A DNA stretch of 64,000 nucleotides from Cercophora sp. LCS_1. Its lineage: Eukaryota; Ascomycota; Sordariomycetes; Sordariales; Lasiosphaeriaceae. Location: NCBI GenBank assembly GCA_036250225.1, contig JAPZLL010000042.1:124001-188000 (forward strand), read 5' to 3'. The notes beneath the pieces were generated by a model. The model did no database searches. It saw only the letters and a list, made by a program, of their open reading frames with translations, and was not told the origin of the DNA. This document shows, in pieces, positions 12,017 through 21,806 of the stretch (positions are counted from its first letter, which is position 1; every line of letters begins with the position of its first letter). Position numbers and translations under genes: made by a program.

Positions 12017-12482
12017 TTTCGATATCGGACACTTGGATCCGATGTCACTCTCAAGACATGCTGCTTTCAGTCAGTCAGTGAAACCCACGCAAACCGGCTT
12101 TTGATAACGCGTTGGCAGGCACTTGACAGTGCCACATGTATTGTATTGGGAAGCGCGCCAGGCGTTCAGGGTGGTCGGCATCGTGGTCGCAGAGTTTTCA
12201 CCTACAGGTCGAGAGACGGTGCCCAAGGCAGAATTTGTTGGGCGCTAGCCAATCGTCATCCACCACACCACATGGAGTCGTGTCACACAACTTGCGCAGC
12301 CCACGCTATTGCTGCAGGCGCAATCGAATGACAGGCGAGGGACTGCTGCCAACCACACCCATCACCGTCAGACTCCGCCCCTCGGCCCATACGTGACCGC
12401 ACACTCACTGCGATGCGTTGCGCGCAAACTCCACCTTGGCTTCTCAAAACAACAACAGCTACCCAAGGTAGACGGGCGCGCC
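12017..12482. promoter_or_regulatory. shared divergent promoter, NACHT and SNF2 genes
   Basis: The two coding starts (12016 on minus, 12483 on plus) are 466 bp apart with no other gene between, so regulatory elements are probably shared. I see no unmistakable TATA box. An in-frame upstream ATG for the SNF2 gene exists at 12309, which would shrink this interval if used. Confidence 0.5.
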
Positions 12483-15400
12483 ATGTTTGATTTCGACACT
12501 TCTGGCGCTTTTGGGCCACCCGAATGGGGGTCGTCGGTCATCCAACACGGCGATATTCTCTGGGACCTGCCCCTACCAGGCGGTGCTGAGGTCAACGCGG
12601 CCGGTTTTCCGGCAGATAATGCGCCAGAGGCCCAACTAGGACGTGGGATAGTCTGCTTTGGGATGGTTAGTAGCAGCCACTTACGTGCCGATGGTCGATG
12701 GCCTAGTTGACTTGATCTAGTTTATGAACATCCCGGGTCGATGCCAATACCAAGGTCTCGAGATAGTGCCAAAGCGCCTGGTCCGACTGGACGGTGTTGA
12801 CTCCTTTGTTGGAGCGGTGGACGGCGACATCAAGGGAACCATCGACCCGGACTCAACGTTTCTGACGTCGGCCCTCCTCGAAGAACCCAGCCTCGAGCTT
12901 CAGATTATTTGTACCATTGCGGCCGATCCAGTCAAGTTAGCGAGCAACGGGAAGCGTCTGCGGGTATCCGGTGCCTTACCAAGGTGTTCCTTGGACATCA
13001 TCCTGTACGGGCCAAGCAGTCTTTCGGATGCCCTCTGCAGCTTCATTGACGAATGCAACGAGCAACTTGAAGATGACCAGAAGCTGTATCTCCAGGATCC
13101 TGTTCTCTGTGACAGGAATGTACCTTATTGCAACCCACAGAGACTTCCTCCGCTGGATCCCACCACAGTCGTACTCACTTTCGATCTAGCCAATCTACAG
13201 CGGAAGCCTATCGAATTTGAAGACTTGGCGCCCCGGCCCGAGCTATTAGATTTATTGGACTCCCAGGAGGATCTTCCCGAAGCGGCACAGCCTCCGGCGA
13301 TCATGACATCACTGGCGAGGTGAGACTTACCTGACATTCGCCGAGCTGCCTACCTTAACTATCAACTAATACTCCACAGGCATCAGAAACAAGGTCTAAC
13401 ATTCATGCTACGAAGAGAACAGGGCTGGGCATTCGACGGGTCGAGACCGGACATATGGGAAGCGGTGGAGAACGAGAAAGTCCATTGGTGGGTACCTACC
13501 TCTTTACTACCTATCTGTCCCCCCGGTTTACATCTCGATGGGATTTTGTGGAACTGATCTCTCTCCAGCTTCATTAATCGGATATCCAACGCTCGTCAGG
13601 CAGATGAGCCGCCGCCATTTTACGGCGGGATTGTGGCCGACCCAATGGGTCTCGGAAAAACTCTCGCCATGATTGCCCTGATTGCCTCAGATGCCTACAA
13701 TCCAATGCTGGACTATTCCGAAAATCTATCTGGGGTTCTTGGCGCAGAGTCCTCTGAAATCACACTGATCATTGTCCCACCTGCGCGTGAGTGGCGGAGA
13801 TTAAGTAACACATGACAAATAGCTGATTAGCAAGCAGTGCTGGGAACCTGGGAAGAGGAGTTGAGGAGGTATCTCCCCGGGCCATCAGCCATTTGAAGTT
13901 CCCGAGGCTTCGCTGACAACACGGTAGCCATGTCACACCTCAGTGCCTCCCCTGGCTACTATATCATGGGAAATCACGCCCTACAGACCACTCGCAGCTC
14001 GAGGGGGTAGCCATTGTCCTAACGACCTATCACACTGTGTCCATTGAAGGCAGAAGCCCAAGCGGTCGACGGTCGTCGTTGCTGTTTTCGATGAAGTGGA
14101 GGCGGATGGTGCTCGACGAAGGTATGCCGGGTATTATGTCCCATCAAAGGAGCTTTCGCTCTACGTACAAGACACTGACCGTGTAGCTCATTTTATACGC
14201 AACGCTGACTCCCAGATGGCGAGAGCCATATGCGCGCTGGACGCCGTCTCTCGCTGGGCTGTGACTGGCACGCCTATCCAGAACCACATCAATGACCTGG
14301 CAGCCCTGCTCAAGTTCCTCAACGTGTACCCTTACTCAGAGAAGCGTGTTTTCGATGCTGACATTTCTCATCACTGGAAGTCCGGAAACGACGGTGAGGC
14401 TGTCAAAAGGCTTAAACGTCTGGCCGGTTGCCTTTTGCTTCGCCGCTCAAAGGGTACCGTCCAGCTTCCACCAAGGCACGACCAAGTCTGCCACGTCGAG
14501 TTCCAGCCCCAAGAAAGAGAGCTCTACAACCAGCTGAGGACTCGAGCCATTGCCCGGATTGATGATTCTCTTCTCGCCGTCAACCGCGGTGTAGATACCG
14601 CCACGTCTTTCATCAGTATCTTGCAACAGATCGAGGCTATGCGCATGGTCTGTAACCTCGGACTTCTGTATCCAAGCCGACATGAGATATCAAACACAAG
14701 CCTGAAGTCGCAAGACTGGCAGGAAACGTCCCAGCGCGCCTTCAACCTTCGCCTCGAGATGGGCCCCATCCAATGCTTCTCTTGCTCTTTTTCCTTTGAC
14801 GGAGCTTCCGATCCATTCAATGACGCTGAGTCAGTGAGTCCATTGTACGCCCGGTGCCTAAGATGCATCTGCTCCGGGTGTGCACAAGGCAAGACCCAAG
14901 GGACGTCGAAAACCCCAGCCATGTGCGGGCATAATCCTCCATGCCCAGTTGCCCCCGTTTCAACAAATCCATCTGGTTCGGAGGAGCCGCCTCTATCCTT
15001 ATCCCACAGCACAACCCAGGAAACAGCTTACATGCCAACCAAGGTCCGAGCTCTGATAGGTGATCTGAAAAGAGTCCCTGTCGGCACCAAGAGGTGGGTA
15101 TTTGTTTCCACACAACCCCTTTGACCTCTCCTCATCCGTGCTCACAAAAATAACAGTGTTGTCTTTTCGACTTGGCGGATGACCCTCGACGTTGTCGACA
15201 CGGCCCTCCGCCAAGCCTGTATCCCGGCCATCCGCTTCGACGGCAAGGTCCCGCAGCGGGATAGACAGAGCGTTATCAATAGGTTTCGCGATGAACCATC
15301 CATTCAAGTCATGCTGCTGACACTCTCGTGCGGAGCAGTTGGGTAAGGCCTCGACAGGGGGACCGGCTTCACGCAGCTGACTTGTGACCATAGATTGACT

Positions 15401-15820
15401 CTAACCGTCGCTTCTCGGGCCTATCTCATGGAACCTCACTGGTGAGCAACCTAGGATTCCCGAGTAACCAGAACTATAACCCGATTTAACACGGGCAGGA
15501 ACCCTACCATTGAAGACCAAGCCTTAGCGAGAATCCACAGAATCGGTCAGACCCAAGAGGTCACGACTGTGAGATTTTACGTCCGAGACTCATTTGAAGA
15601 GGCAAGTGACGGAAGGCGCTGGCTGTGTCAAAAGTCCACGACTAACTCTCTCCTAAGAACGTCGTGAAAAACCAGCAGTCCAAAAGAGATCTTGCGAGCA
15701 TTCTCCTCGCACCAAGCGGGGCAGCGGTCGGCGACTTGGGGCATCTTCAGGTGAGTTGAGTTGAATCCCACGTTCGGGAGCTTGTATTGACAATGACAGC
15801 GTCTTCGAGCATTAATCTGA
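12483..15820 (+). CDS. SNF2-family ATPase, RAD5/HLTF type with zinc insert
   Basis: Twelve exons (12483-12665, 12721-13319, 13380-13487, 13569-13786, 13838-13868, 13928-14121, 14187-15093, 15157-15342, 15394-15441, 15499-15601, 15658-15750, 15800-15820) give an in-frame 896-residue protein. It has the helicase motif I region DPMGLGKT at about 321-328, motif II LDEAH at about 442-446, WAVTGTPIQN, the C-lobe block VVFSTWRMTLDVV, and motif VI ALARIHRIGQTQEV. Between the lobes (about 637-690) is a Cys-rich insert with C-x2-C, C-x2-C and CGHNPPC, resembling a reduced RING. Proteins of this class remodel chromatin or stalled forks; the canonical RING is not evident, so ligase activity is doubtful. 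Intron 10 has a GC-AG border. The next ATG upstream in frame (12309) is an alternative start. Confidence 0.88.
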
Positions 15821-16305
15821 CCTCGCGTGCATGGAGGCGATGAGAAAGCTGAGACTACCACTTATCCCGCGTTTGGACTTGGTTATTTCAAGAAAGTTTC
15901 GCCTTGTAGATTCTCAAAGTCGTGAATTCATTGCTTTTCAGTTGGCTTCAAGACGCTCAAGCCAAGGGTCACTTAAAAGCACCGCCGCGATCTGAATCCA
16001 TCATCACTTCGAAAACCCAGAAAACCAACCCTCCACTTCAGCACCCTTCCCATCGTAACCGACAATATTCCCCTCATCCTCAACAAAGATACCACTCCGC
16101 CCTACAAAAGTCAGCTCCATCCCAGCTGCCCACCAAGTCTTTGACTCACAGCTTATCGGGCTCATCATCTTCATCACAGTCCCTAGCCGCAGCCCCCACA
16201 TTATTCACATCCTGCCTCCCAAACCGTTCAATCATCAGCGTGATCTTGGCGTCCTCCGGAGCTATTACCCAATCAACATCACTTAACACACCATCAGCGT
16301 GAGTG
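15821..16305. other. intergenic, 3' ends of SNF2 and velvet-like genes
   Basis: Between two convergent genes. A minus-strand frame at 16146-16388 (one base out of phase with the velvet-like gene) may be its true 3' continuation. I could not find a splice pattern that joins it cleanly. Confidence 0.4.
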
Positions 16306-16962
16306 TCAACAAAACATACTCGGCTCCCCACCGCGTCCAAAAACTTCCAACGTGGTCTCAACCGGTGTTGTCCTAACCGACATCTCAATCCCCATCACTC
16401 TCGTCCCTCCGTTTTCAATAGGGAGCGATTTGATTGCGAGCACGGCAAACTCAAGCGTGAGCCTCCCCACTGTAAGGAGCGTGATATCTCGAAAGTCGAA
16501 ATAGAGGCAGTTATCGAACTGTTCACCAGTGAGATACTTGGCGTGTAGTTGTGCGCCGCCTCTGATGATGGGGTTGTTCCATTGGCCCCCGACGGATTGT
16601 TTCGCGATTGGTTTGTCGCTGCAAGTTGCGTCAAAGAGCGCGGTTACGCGACAGGTGTAGGGTGTACCTGAGGGTATGGACCCGTTGGGAGGCGTGAATT
16701 TGATGATGATAGGTGGGAGCGGGACGTTGCCTGGGGTTCGTGGTGGGGGTTGGCGGGCGATGGAGATGGTTCCGGGGGATGGAGGTAGAGTGGTGATCGG
16801 TAATTCGGAGGTTGAGGCATTGAAAGGCATTTCGGGCAATGTTTGTTGGCAATTCTCGCGGTTGATGGAGCGATGGACAATATTCAGTGCTTTTTGTATA
16901 TTCGTGTCTGATGTTTTATCTGAACGTACGGGCTCTGACGGCACATTTCTCATACAGAGCAC
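16306..16962 (-). CDS. small velvet-like protein A
   Basis: A 218-residue frame; the real start may be the in-frame Met at about 16833. Residues 60-110 read ISIARQPPPRTP..LPPIIIKF, recalling the velvet signature of a basic RQQP motif followed by PPPIVQL. The middle has SGTPYTCRVTALFDATCSD, then NPIIRGGA, and CLYFDFRDITLLTVGRLTLEF, which matches the velvet F-x-F-x-D-(I/L)-(S/T)..G-x-(F/Y)-x-L core. It is far shorter than VeA, VelB or VosA, and similarity to them is low. It is clearly paralogous to the gene at 18494: spacing and motif order agree. Velvet proteins are NF-kappaB-like DNA-binding regulators of development and secondary metabolism; that role here is inferred. The C-terminal end is uncertain. 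Confidence 0.6.
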   Translation of the reverse strand: MLCMRNVPSEPVRSDKTSDTNIQKALNIVHRSINRENCQQTLPEMPFNASTSELPITTLPPSPGTISIARQPPPRTPGNVPLPPIIIKFTPPNGSIPSGTPYTCRVTALFDATCSDKPIAKQSVGGQWNNPIIRGGAQLHAKYLTGEQFDNCLYFDFRDITLLTVGRLTLEFAVLAIKSLPIENGGTRVMGIEMSVRTTPVETTLEVFGRGGEPSMFC

Positions 16963-17272
16963 AGTGGTACGAGGCTCGTTTCATCTGAGGAATTAGGTAG
17001 CCACCCAGCACACCACGCATTGATAATGTGCCCGCTGCTGTCGACTTTGTGCTCCAGCTGTCCAGAGAGGTCTTGTGGGTGTTCTTCATTCAATCGTCTC
17101 CACACATCGACAGCAAGGATAAAATGTCGCGGCGCTGACTGCCCGCTCTAAACCTTCTCAACGTTGACTAACCACATTGAGGTTTGTCAAGACTAAGTAG
17201 ACGGTCCATCTAGTCATTCGGCACCCGGCCAGCTGTTCTTTTCTTGCTGCAGCCCTTGGGGTGTCTAGTCAT

Positions 17273-18070
17273 TTACTCACGCAAGTTACTTCCTCCAGTG
17301 GGCGGACGAGTTGGCCCTTGAGTCTCGACTTGGAGTTTTTCAGGACTTAGCGAAGAAGCAACACCCTCCGCCGGCTGTGGTGTCTTGTCCATCGGCCGCA
17401 TCCGCATCGTGATCGACCACCCAGGCTGTATCAACGTTTGCCAAGCTGTAGGCGAAATGACCTTCCCGTCTGGGCCGGTGAGATTGTAGTGTCCGTCACG
17501 CACATCGGGACCCAGAACATCATCGTGGAAAAGGGACATGTTGATCAACTCCTCCATACCCTGGACGAAGGGAGCCCCAGTTAGTCCACTCGAAAGCATC
17601 ACATGCGAGGGATTACATCCGAGATAACTTACCGCCCAAGTTGCGCAGTATTTAAACGGGAAACCAAAGTCTCGACCAACGGCGTCTTTGAGCTTGATAG
17701 AGTTCCGTACCATCTCGGTTTCTTCTTCCTCGTTGTCGGTAACCCACTCGTCCGTCTCTTCGGGGATAGGCCTTTCTGTCGGTTCGGTCTTGCTGTCCAT
17801 TTCCCCAGCAGTGTCACCATGTCCTCCAACTGCAGCTTCGGTTTTCATGTCCCCCACGCTGCTGTTAGACCCGTTATCTGAAAGTGTCTCTCTATCGTTG
17901 TCTTCATCGTCTTCCACCGCGTCGTACACAGCTGAGGAAACGGTGAAAAAAGCGAGCTGCTCGAGGTGACGACTGACATGGCGCTGGTAGAGCTTAACGT
18001 TGAAAAACTGCACTTCGCCGCACAGGGAGCAACAGTTGTCAGCCCAGGTACCTACAACTAGCTCTCTCAA
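17273..18070 (-). CDS. C2H2 zinc finger and ubiquitin-like domain protein
   Basis: Two exons (18070-17633, 17560-17273) join in phase 0 through a GTAAGT..CAG intron, giving about 241 residues. A C2H2 finger lies near the start (CSLCGEVQFFNVKLYQRHVSRH, C-x2-C-x12-H-x3-H), ending in the EQLAFF motif usual for these fungal fingers. A long acidic, serine-rich linker follows (about 50-125). The C terminus has IKLKDAVGRDFGFPFKYCATW, GMEELINM, DGHYNLTGPDGKVISP and TLIQPGWSITMRM, which is the fungal ubiquitin-like domain often found beside C2H2 fingers or NLR-type proteins (ULD_2-like). The 5' end is uncertain: a further Cys/His-rich frame at 18100-18373 could be an upstream exon or debris. It sits between the two velvet-like genes. 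Confidence 0.7.
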   Translation of the reverse strand: MRELVVGTWADNCCSLCGEVQFFNVKLYQRHVSRHLEQLAFFTVSSAVYDAVEDDEDNDRETLSDNGSNSSVGDMKTEAAVGGHGDTAGEMDSKTEPTERPIPEETDEWVTDNEEEETEMVRNSIKLKDAVGRDFGFPFKYCATWAVSYLGCNPSHVMLSSGLTGAPFVQGMEELINMSLFHDDVLGPDVRDGHYNLTGPDGKVISPTAWQTLIQPGWSITMRMRPMDKTPQPAEGVASSLSPEKLQVETQGPTRPPTGGSNLRE

Positions 18071-18493
18071 CTATCAAATATGCCCAGAACCTGTATTGTA
18101 TACACAGCGTAAAAAAAGAACATACAGTTTAGGCTTCAATAGCAAAAGGAAGTCACAACCTATCGCATAGGCGAGGTAGTACAGTCCAACTTCGCGACAG
18201 GCGTCGAGTTGACGGCTCCTAGCCTGTGCCTTGTTTGGTGTGTTAGAATAAGGATGGTTGGCCTGAGAATGACAGGAGAACGGGGCCTGTCTGTCTGAAC
18301 GAAGGGAGTGTCTCGTGCTACCAGCGTTGAATTTCTTCCGATCTTTGCACAAAGAACAAAAAAACCGTCCCATAATTTACTACTTCGTATGTATGACGCC
18401 GCCAGGTGAGTTCAAACGGAATAGGCCAGTTCGGAAATATAAAAGCTACCTTACTCTTCTCCATTATGTACATCTTTCCTCAAACATTAACTT
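18071..18493. other. intergenic, possible upstream exon of the C2H2 gene
   Basis: The minus frame 18373-18074 begins MGRFFCSLCKDRKKFNAG and contains Cys and His residues, but no convincing second finger and no supported donor. It also holds the promoter of the velvet-like gene at 18494. Confidence 0.4.
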
Positions 18494-19130
18494 ATGGCAT
18501 CTACAACGTCCTCGTCTGGCTGCGCTCTAGCAAAACCGCGTGGTTCAAACAACAGGATGAGCAAACTTAATCTCGCCCGTCAGCCGCCGCTATTTTGGCA
18601 GCAGAATTGCAACCTCAATACCTTTATCGTGAGGTTGCAGCCCAACGGTCACATACCCCTAGGAACATCATACCTCTGCCAAGTAACGCGGCTCACGGCA
18701 ACGGCCTCGTCCAGGACGGTCACTATGCGGAACCACCTAGGGCTTTGGTCAAACAGGATCATTGCGGGTGGCGGCTGGCGTAAGGGTTACACCCTCCTTG
18801 AGAATGGACGATCCGTCGATAACGGCGTCTACTTTGCGTTTTTGGACGTAACCATCAGCGCCATGGGACTCTTCACACTCGAGCTGACAGTGATGGTGAC
18901 TGAAAGAAATCTCGAGACAAGCGGGCTGAGGAAGACACATACCTAGGTTCTCGCTACGAGTACGCGAGCGGTTACGATTTTCCCTAGTGGCGCGCGCGCT
19001 TCGCCACTATTGAGCTTAGTATGTACTTCGATTTTGACACTGGGAAGAGTTTCTGCTAACGTCTTTGTAGCGGAAGAAGAGAATGATATCTCAGCAAACC
19101 TCCAGATGTATTCACGGGTGCTCTAATTAG
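18494..19130 (+). CDS. small velvet-like protein B
   Basis: Three exons (18494-18895, 18947-19018, 19071-19130) join in phase 0. Introns are 51 and 52 nt; the second has ideal GTATGT, GCTAAC and TGTAG signals. The result is 177 residues. Motif order follows paralogue A: RQPPLFWQQ, FIVRLQPNGHIPLGTSYLCQV, RIIAGGGWRKG, GVYFAFLDVTISAMGLFTLEL. Exon 2 adds VTIFPSGARASPLLSL, which sits where classical velvet domains have the VYS-x-x-x-FPG-x-x-xST-x-L segment, and exon 3 adds a basic RKKRM end. If exon 1 were read alone it would stop at the intron acceptor. Function as a velvet-type regulator is inferred from pattern only; residues for DNA contact cannot be judged here. Confidence 0.6.
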
Positions 19131-19471
19131 GTAGTTAGTTTCCTGGTGGGTGTTTCGAGACCATGACATTGGGGTCTCAGATCTCCGCACTTGGTCATAT
19201 ATGTGGTGGGAGAAGGACTGAAGACTGGAACTACAGTGTTCCAGCTTTGAGTTATTTCGCTGCGTAAGAAACACAAGATAGCAATGATTTCAAAGACTGA
19301 GGTCTACGCCACTTTATTAGTTCCTTGCATTGAAGAATCTCAATAGAGCGAGACTTAAAACACGCGAACACACACAACATGACTGTGAGGTTTGTTCTCC
19401 CGTGAGTCTAAACACTTCAAGCTCTTGGGTATAAAAAAAAAGACTCTGACCCCACGCAAGAGAACCAAGAT
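19131..19471. other. intergenic, no gene seen
   Basis: Between the convergent velvet-like B and HET genes. An A run at 19433-19442 lies downstream of both stops; I see no coding signal. Confidence 0.5.
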
Positions 19472-21806
19472 CTAGATAATCTTCACTGTTCTCACCTCCG
19501 CATCGCCTGGTAACTCAATAACATCCTCAGTCTGAGCAAACCCTAACCGCTCGTAAAACCCCTCTCTCCCCTCGACTGGGGCAAGAACCAAGTAATACTG
19601 AGGCGTGAGCTCCCCTGGTCTCGTTTCCTGACCCCCAATCAGCACGCATAACGCTCTTTCTGCTAGCCTGACGGTCTGCGGATCTGTCCCTGGACAATCC
19701 GCCACAAACGGCAAAGTAACCAGCGGTATGTCACCGCCCGCCCCAATCACGACGTGCAGGTCGTTCCGGCCGTTCCATTCCCCACCAAACTTTCTGCCGA
19801 CAATCATATCTACCGTCCCCCAGCACGACATCGCGGACAACGTGACCTGGCCTGAGATGGGATTGCCAAAGGGGCTGTCATGTTCGTACTCGCAAAACGT
19901 CTCATCCTCATGCACCCTGACGTTGGGATCGGGGACGAAGCAGTTTCTCGTGACGTGCCTATATCGAATGGCACACGTTGATTCGGTTTTGAACTGTAGA
20001 CTACCGGAACGTGGAAAGCAGCTCCGAGACATCCATGACCAGGTTGGAATGCTGGATTTGGAGCGAGCGGTTTTCTTGCTTCTTGTGGATGACCAGAGCA
20101 GCGCCCGAGGGAGATCCGCTGACCACAAGCCGGCGAGGTATGTGTGTCCGGTAAGGGTCTGGAACTTGTTTGCTATGCCGGCGAGGGCAAAAGGGCGGTC
20201 GAGCTCGTGGCTAAGAAGTAAAAACGAGTACTCTTCAACGGCTCGAAGCCAGAAGTCAAGGGCCGGCTGGGTGCCGCCGTTTCCCTGGCAGATGTCGTGG
20301 AAGAGTACCTTCTTGGGGTAAAAAGACTGGAGCCTCGCTCCGATACTCTGGAATTCGCCGCCGTCGTTGTCCACGAGAGCGTTGGCGTTGACGCTCCGAA
20401 CACTGAGCGACTGGCCGTGGGCTATGCGTCCACACTCGCAAAAGCAGTCTGTCCTGCACTCCCAGAGGATCTCAGATGCACCAAAATGCAGTGTCCGTCG
20501 GGAGAGTAGCCTTTCCTGAAACACCCATGCCCGGTTCAGGAGTGGCTCCATTGCTGTGCGAAAGTATTCCATGTCGCCGTGCAAGGCCTCGTGACTTCGG
20601 TCGTGGGATATTCTGGCAAAGATGGGTGTTCCGTCCCCTAGTTCGGTGAGAGTGGTCTCGAGAGGATCGCCGTCCACGCCAGACAGGAGGGAGCCAGAGG
20701 TCTTGAGGGTATCCCTGAAACCCTGTCCATGGATTCTCGGGTGGAACAGCCCCCTCGTAGCATTCCGCATGGCTGTTGCAGCAACATTGAGAGTGGCATT
20801 GTAGTAGATCTCAGACATCTTGGCTGATTCAACCATCCAGTCCTCATGGTCGTCTTGTATGATGCACAGAGAATCGATCCACGCGTAACGACAGCCCAGT
20901 GCTCTCGCGAGGAGAATGAAGTCCTGAAAAAGAGGTGGTAGCCGGTCCCATGGTATTCCCTGCCGGTGGTTGTAGATGGTGTTGTGCGTCGTTCTGGGGA
21001 TGTACTGCACGGCCCTGGAGCTTCCCCAACAATGACTGAGAGTCATATACGGCTCGTTGGGGTTGATCCCGTCGTCCACGAGGGTGTCGACTAATCTGAC
21101 GCCATCTCGGATGTCGAGAAGGCGTTTTGGCAGTGTGAATGGGCCCTGTGCGCATTTCGGGTGTGACTCGTCACAAGACTTCATCCATGTCGAGGCCAGC
21201 TCAACAACCCGTTCCAGAGTCACGGCTCTTGGAACATGTGAGGCGCTGCCGATAGCTGGATAGGAGACCTGCGTGTTCACTTGGCTGCCGTTGCTGCAAG
21301 CTTGATCAGCTATGCGACACTCCTCAAGGAGAAAATCAGGAGAGTTCCTACCCGTTTGTCCGGTAAAGCTCGATTCGCGATGTCGAATCCCGGATCGTGA
21401 TGGCGTGGGGGTACGACTGGTCACTGATGTTGGGGTAGAACAGCGCCCAAAAGACCAGGAGGCCGGCCCCTGGCTGCTGTGCGAGACACAGAATGCGCTC
21501 AAACATGGCCTCGGCTTCATTCCGTTTTACTTTGGGTGACACCTTGGTCTCCCTCCACAAAGCGTCTGCGGCGTGCTGAACCGCGCGACAGACCCTGCAT
21601 CCACGCGCGGCTTCCCGTTGCACCTGGTCGAAGCTGGTTAGCCAGTATCGAGCTTGCCCCGCAGGCCTCCCGGCTGCAACCGGCAGAGGCGCGAATCTGA
21701 AGCTAGAGTATTTGGCGTAATCGAGGTCGAGACACGCCGGGCAAACCCGGTGTTCATCGCCATGGACTGAGTTCTCGGCGATTTGCAGCGCATGTTCGTT
21801 TTCCAT
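19472..21806 (-). CDS. HET-domain protein
   Basis: Two exons (21806-21352 and 21293-19472) join in frame using the GTAGGA donor and the TTGCAG acceptor at 21294. A nearer AAG acceptor would break the frame. The product is about 758 residues. The N terminus carries VCPACLDLDY and a Cys-rich CRVCRAV segment. The HET core starts at about residue 234 with YMTLSHCWG, continues YAWIDSLCIIQDD..DW..E..KM..IY, then LNVAATAMRNATRGLF, and ends near NRAWVFQERLLSRRTLHFG, all standard HET blocks. The C-terminal half has no recognised domain. HET proteins trigger incompatibility cell death when activated by partner receptors, often NACHT proteins. Nearby STAND and C2H2-ULD genes make such a network plausible but unproven. 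Confidence 0.9.

Noticed and set aside
12309..12482. Upstream start for the SNF2 gene
   Set aside because: In frame, but the added 58 residues are His/Arg/Gln-rich and unlike a protein N terminus; kept only as an alternative.
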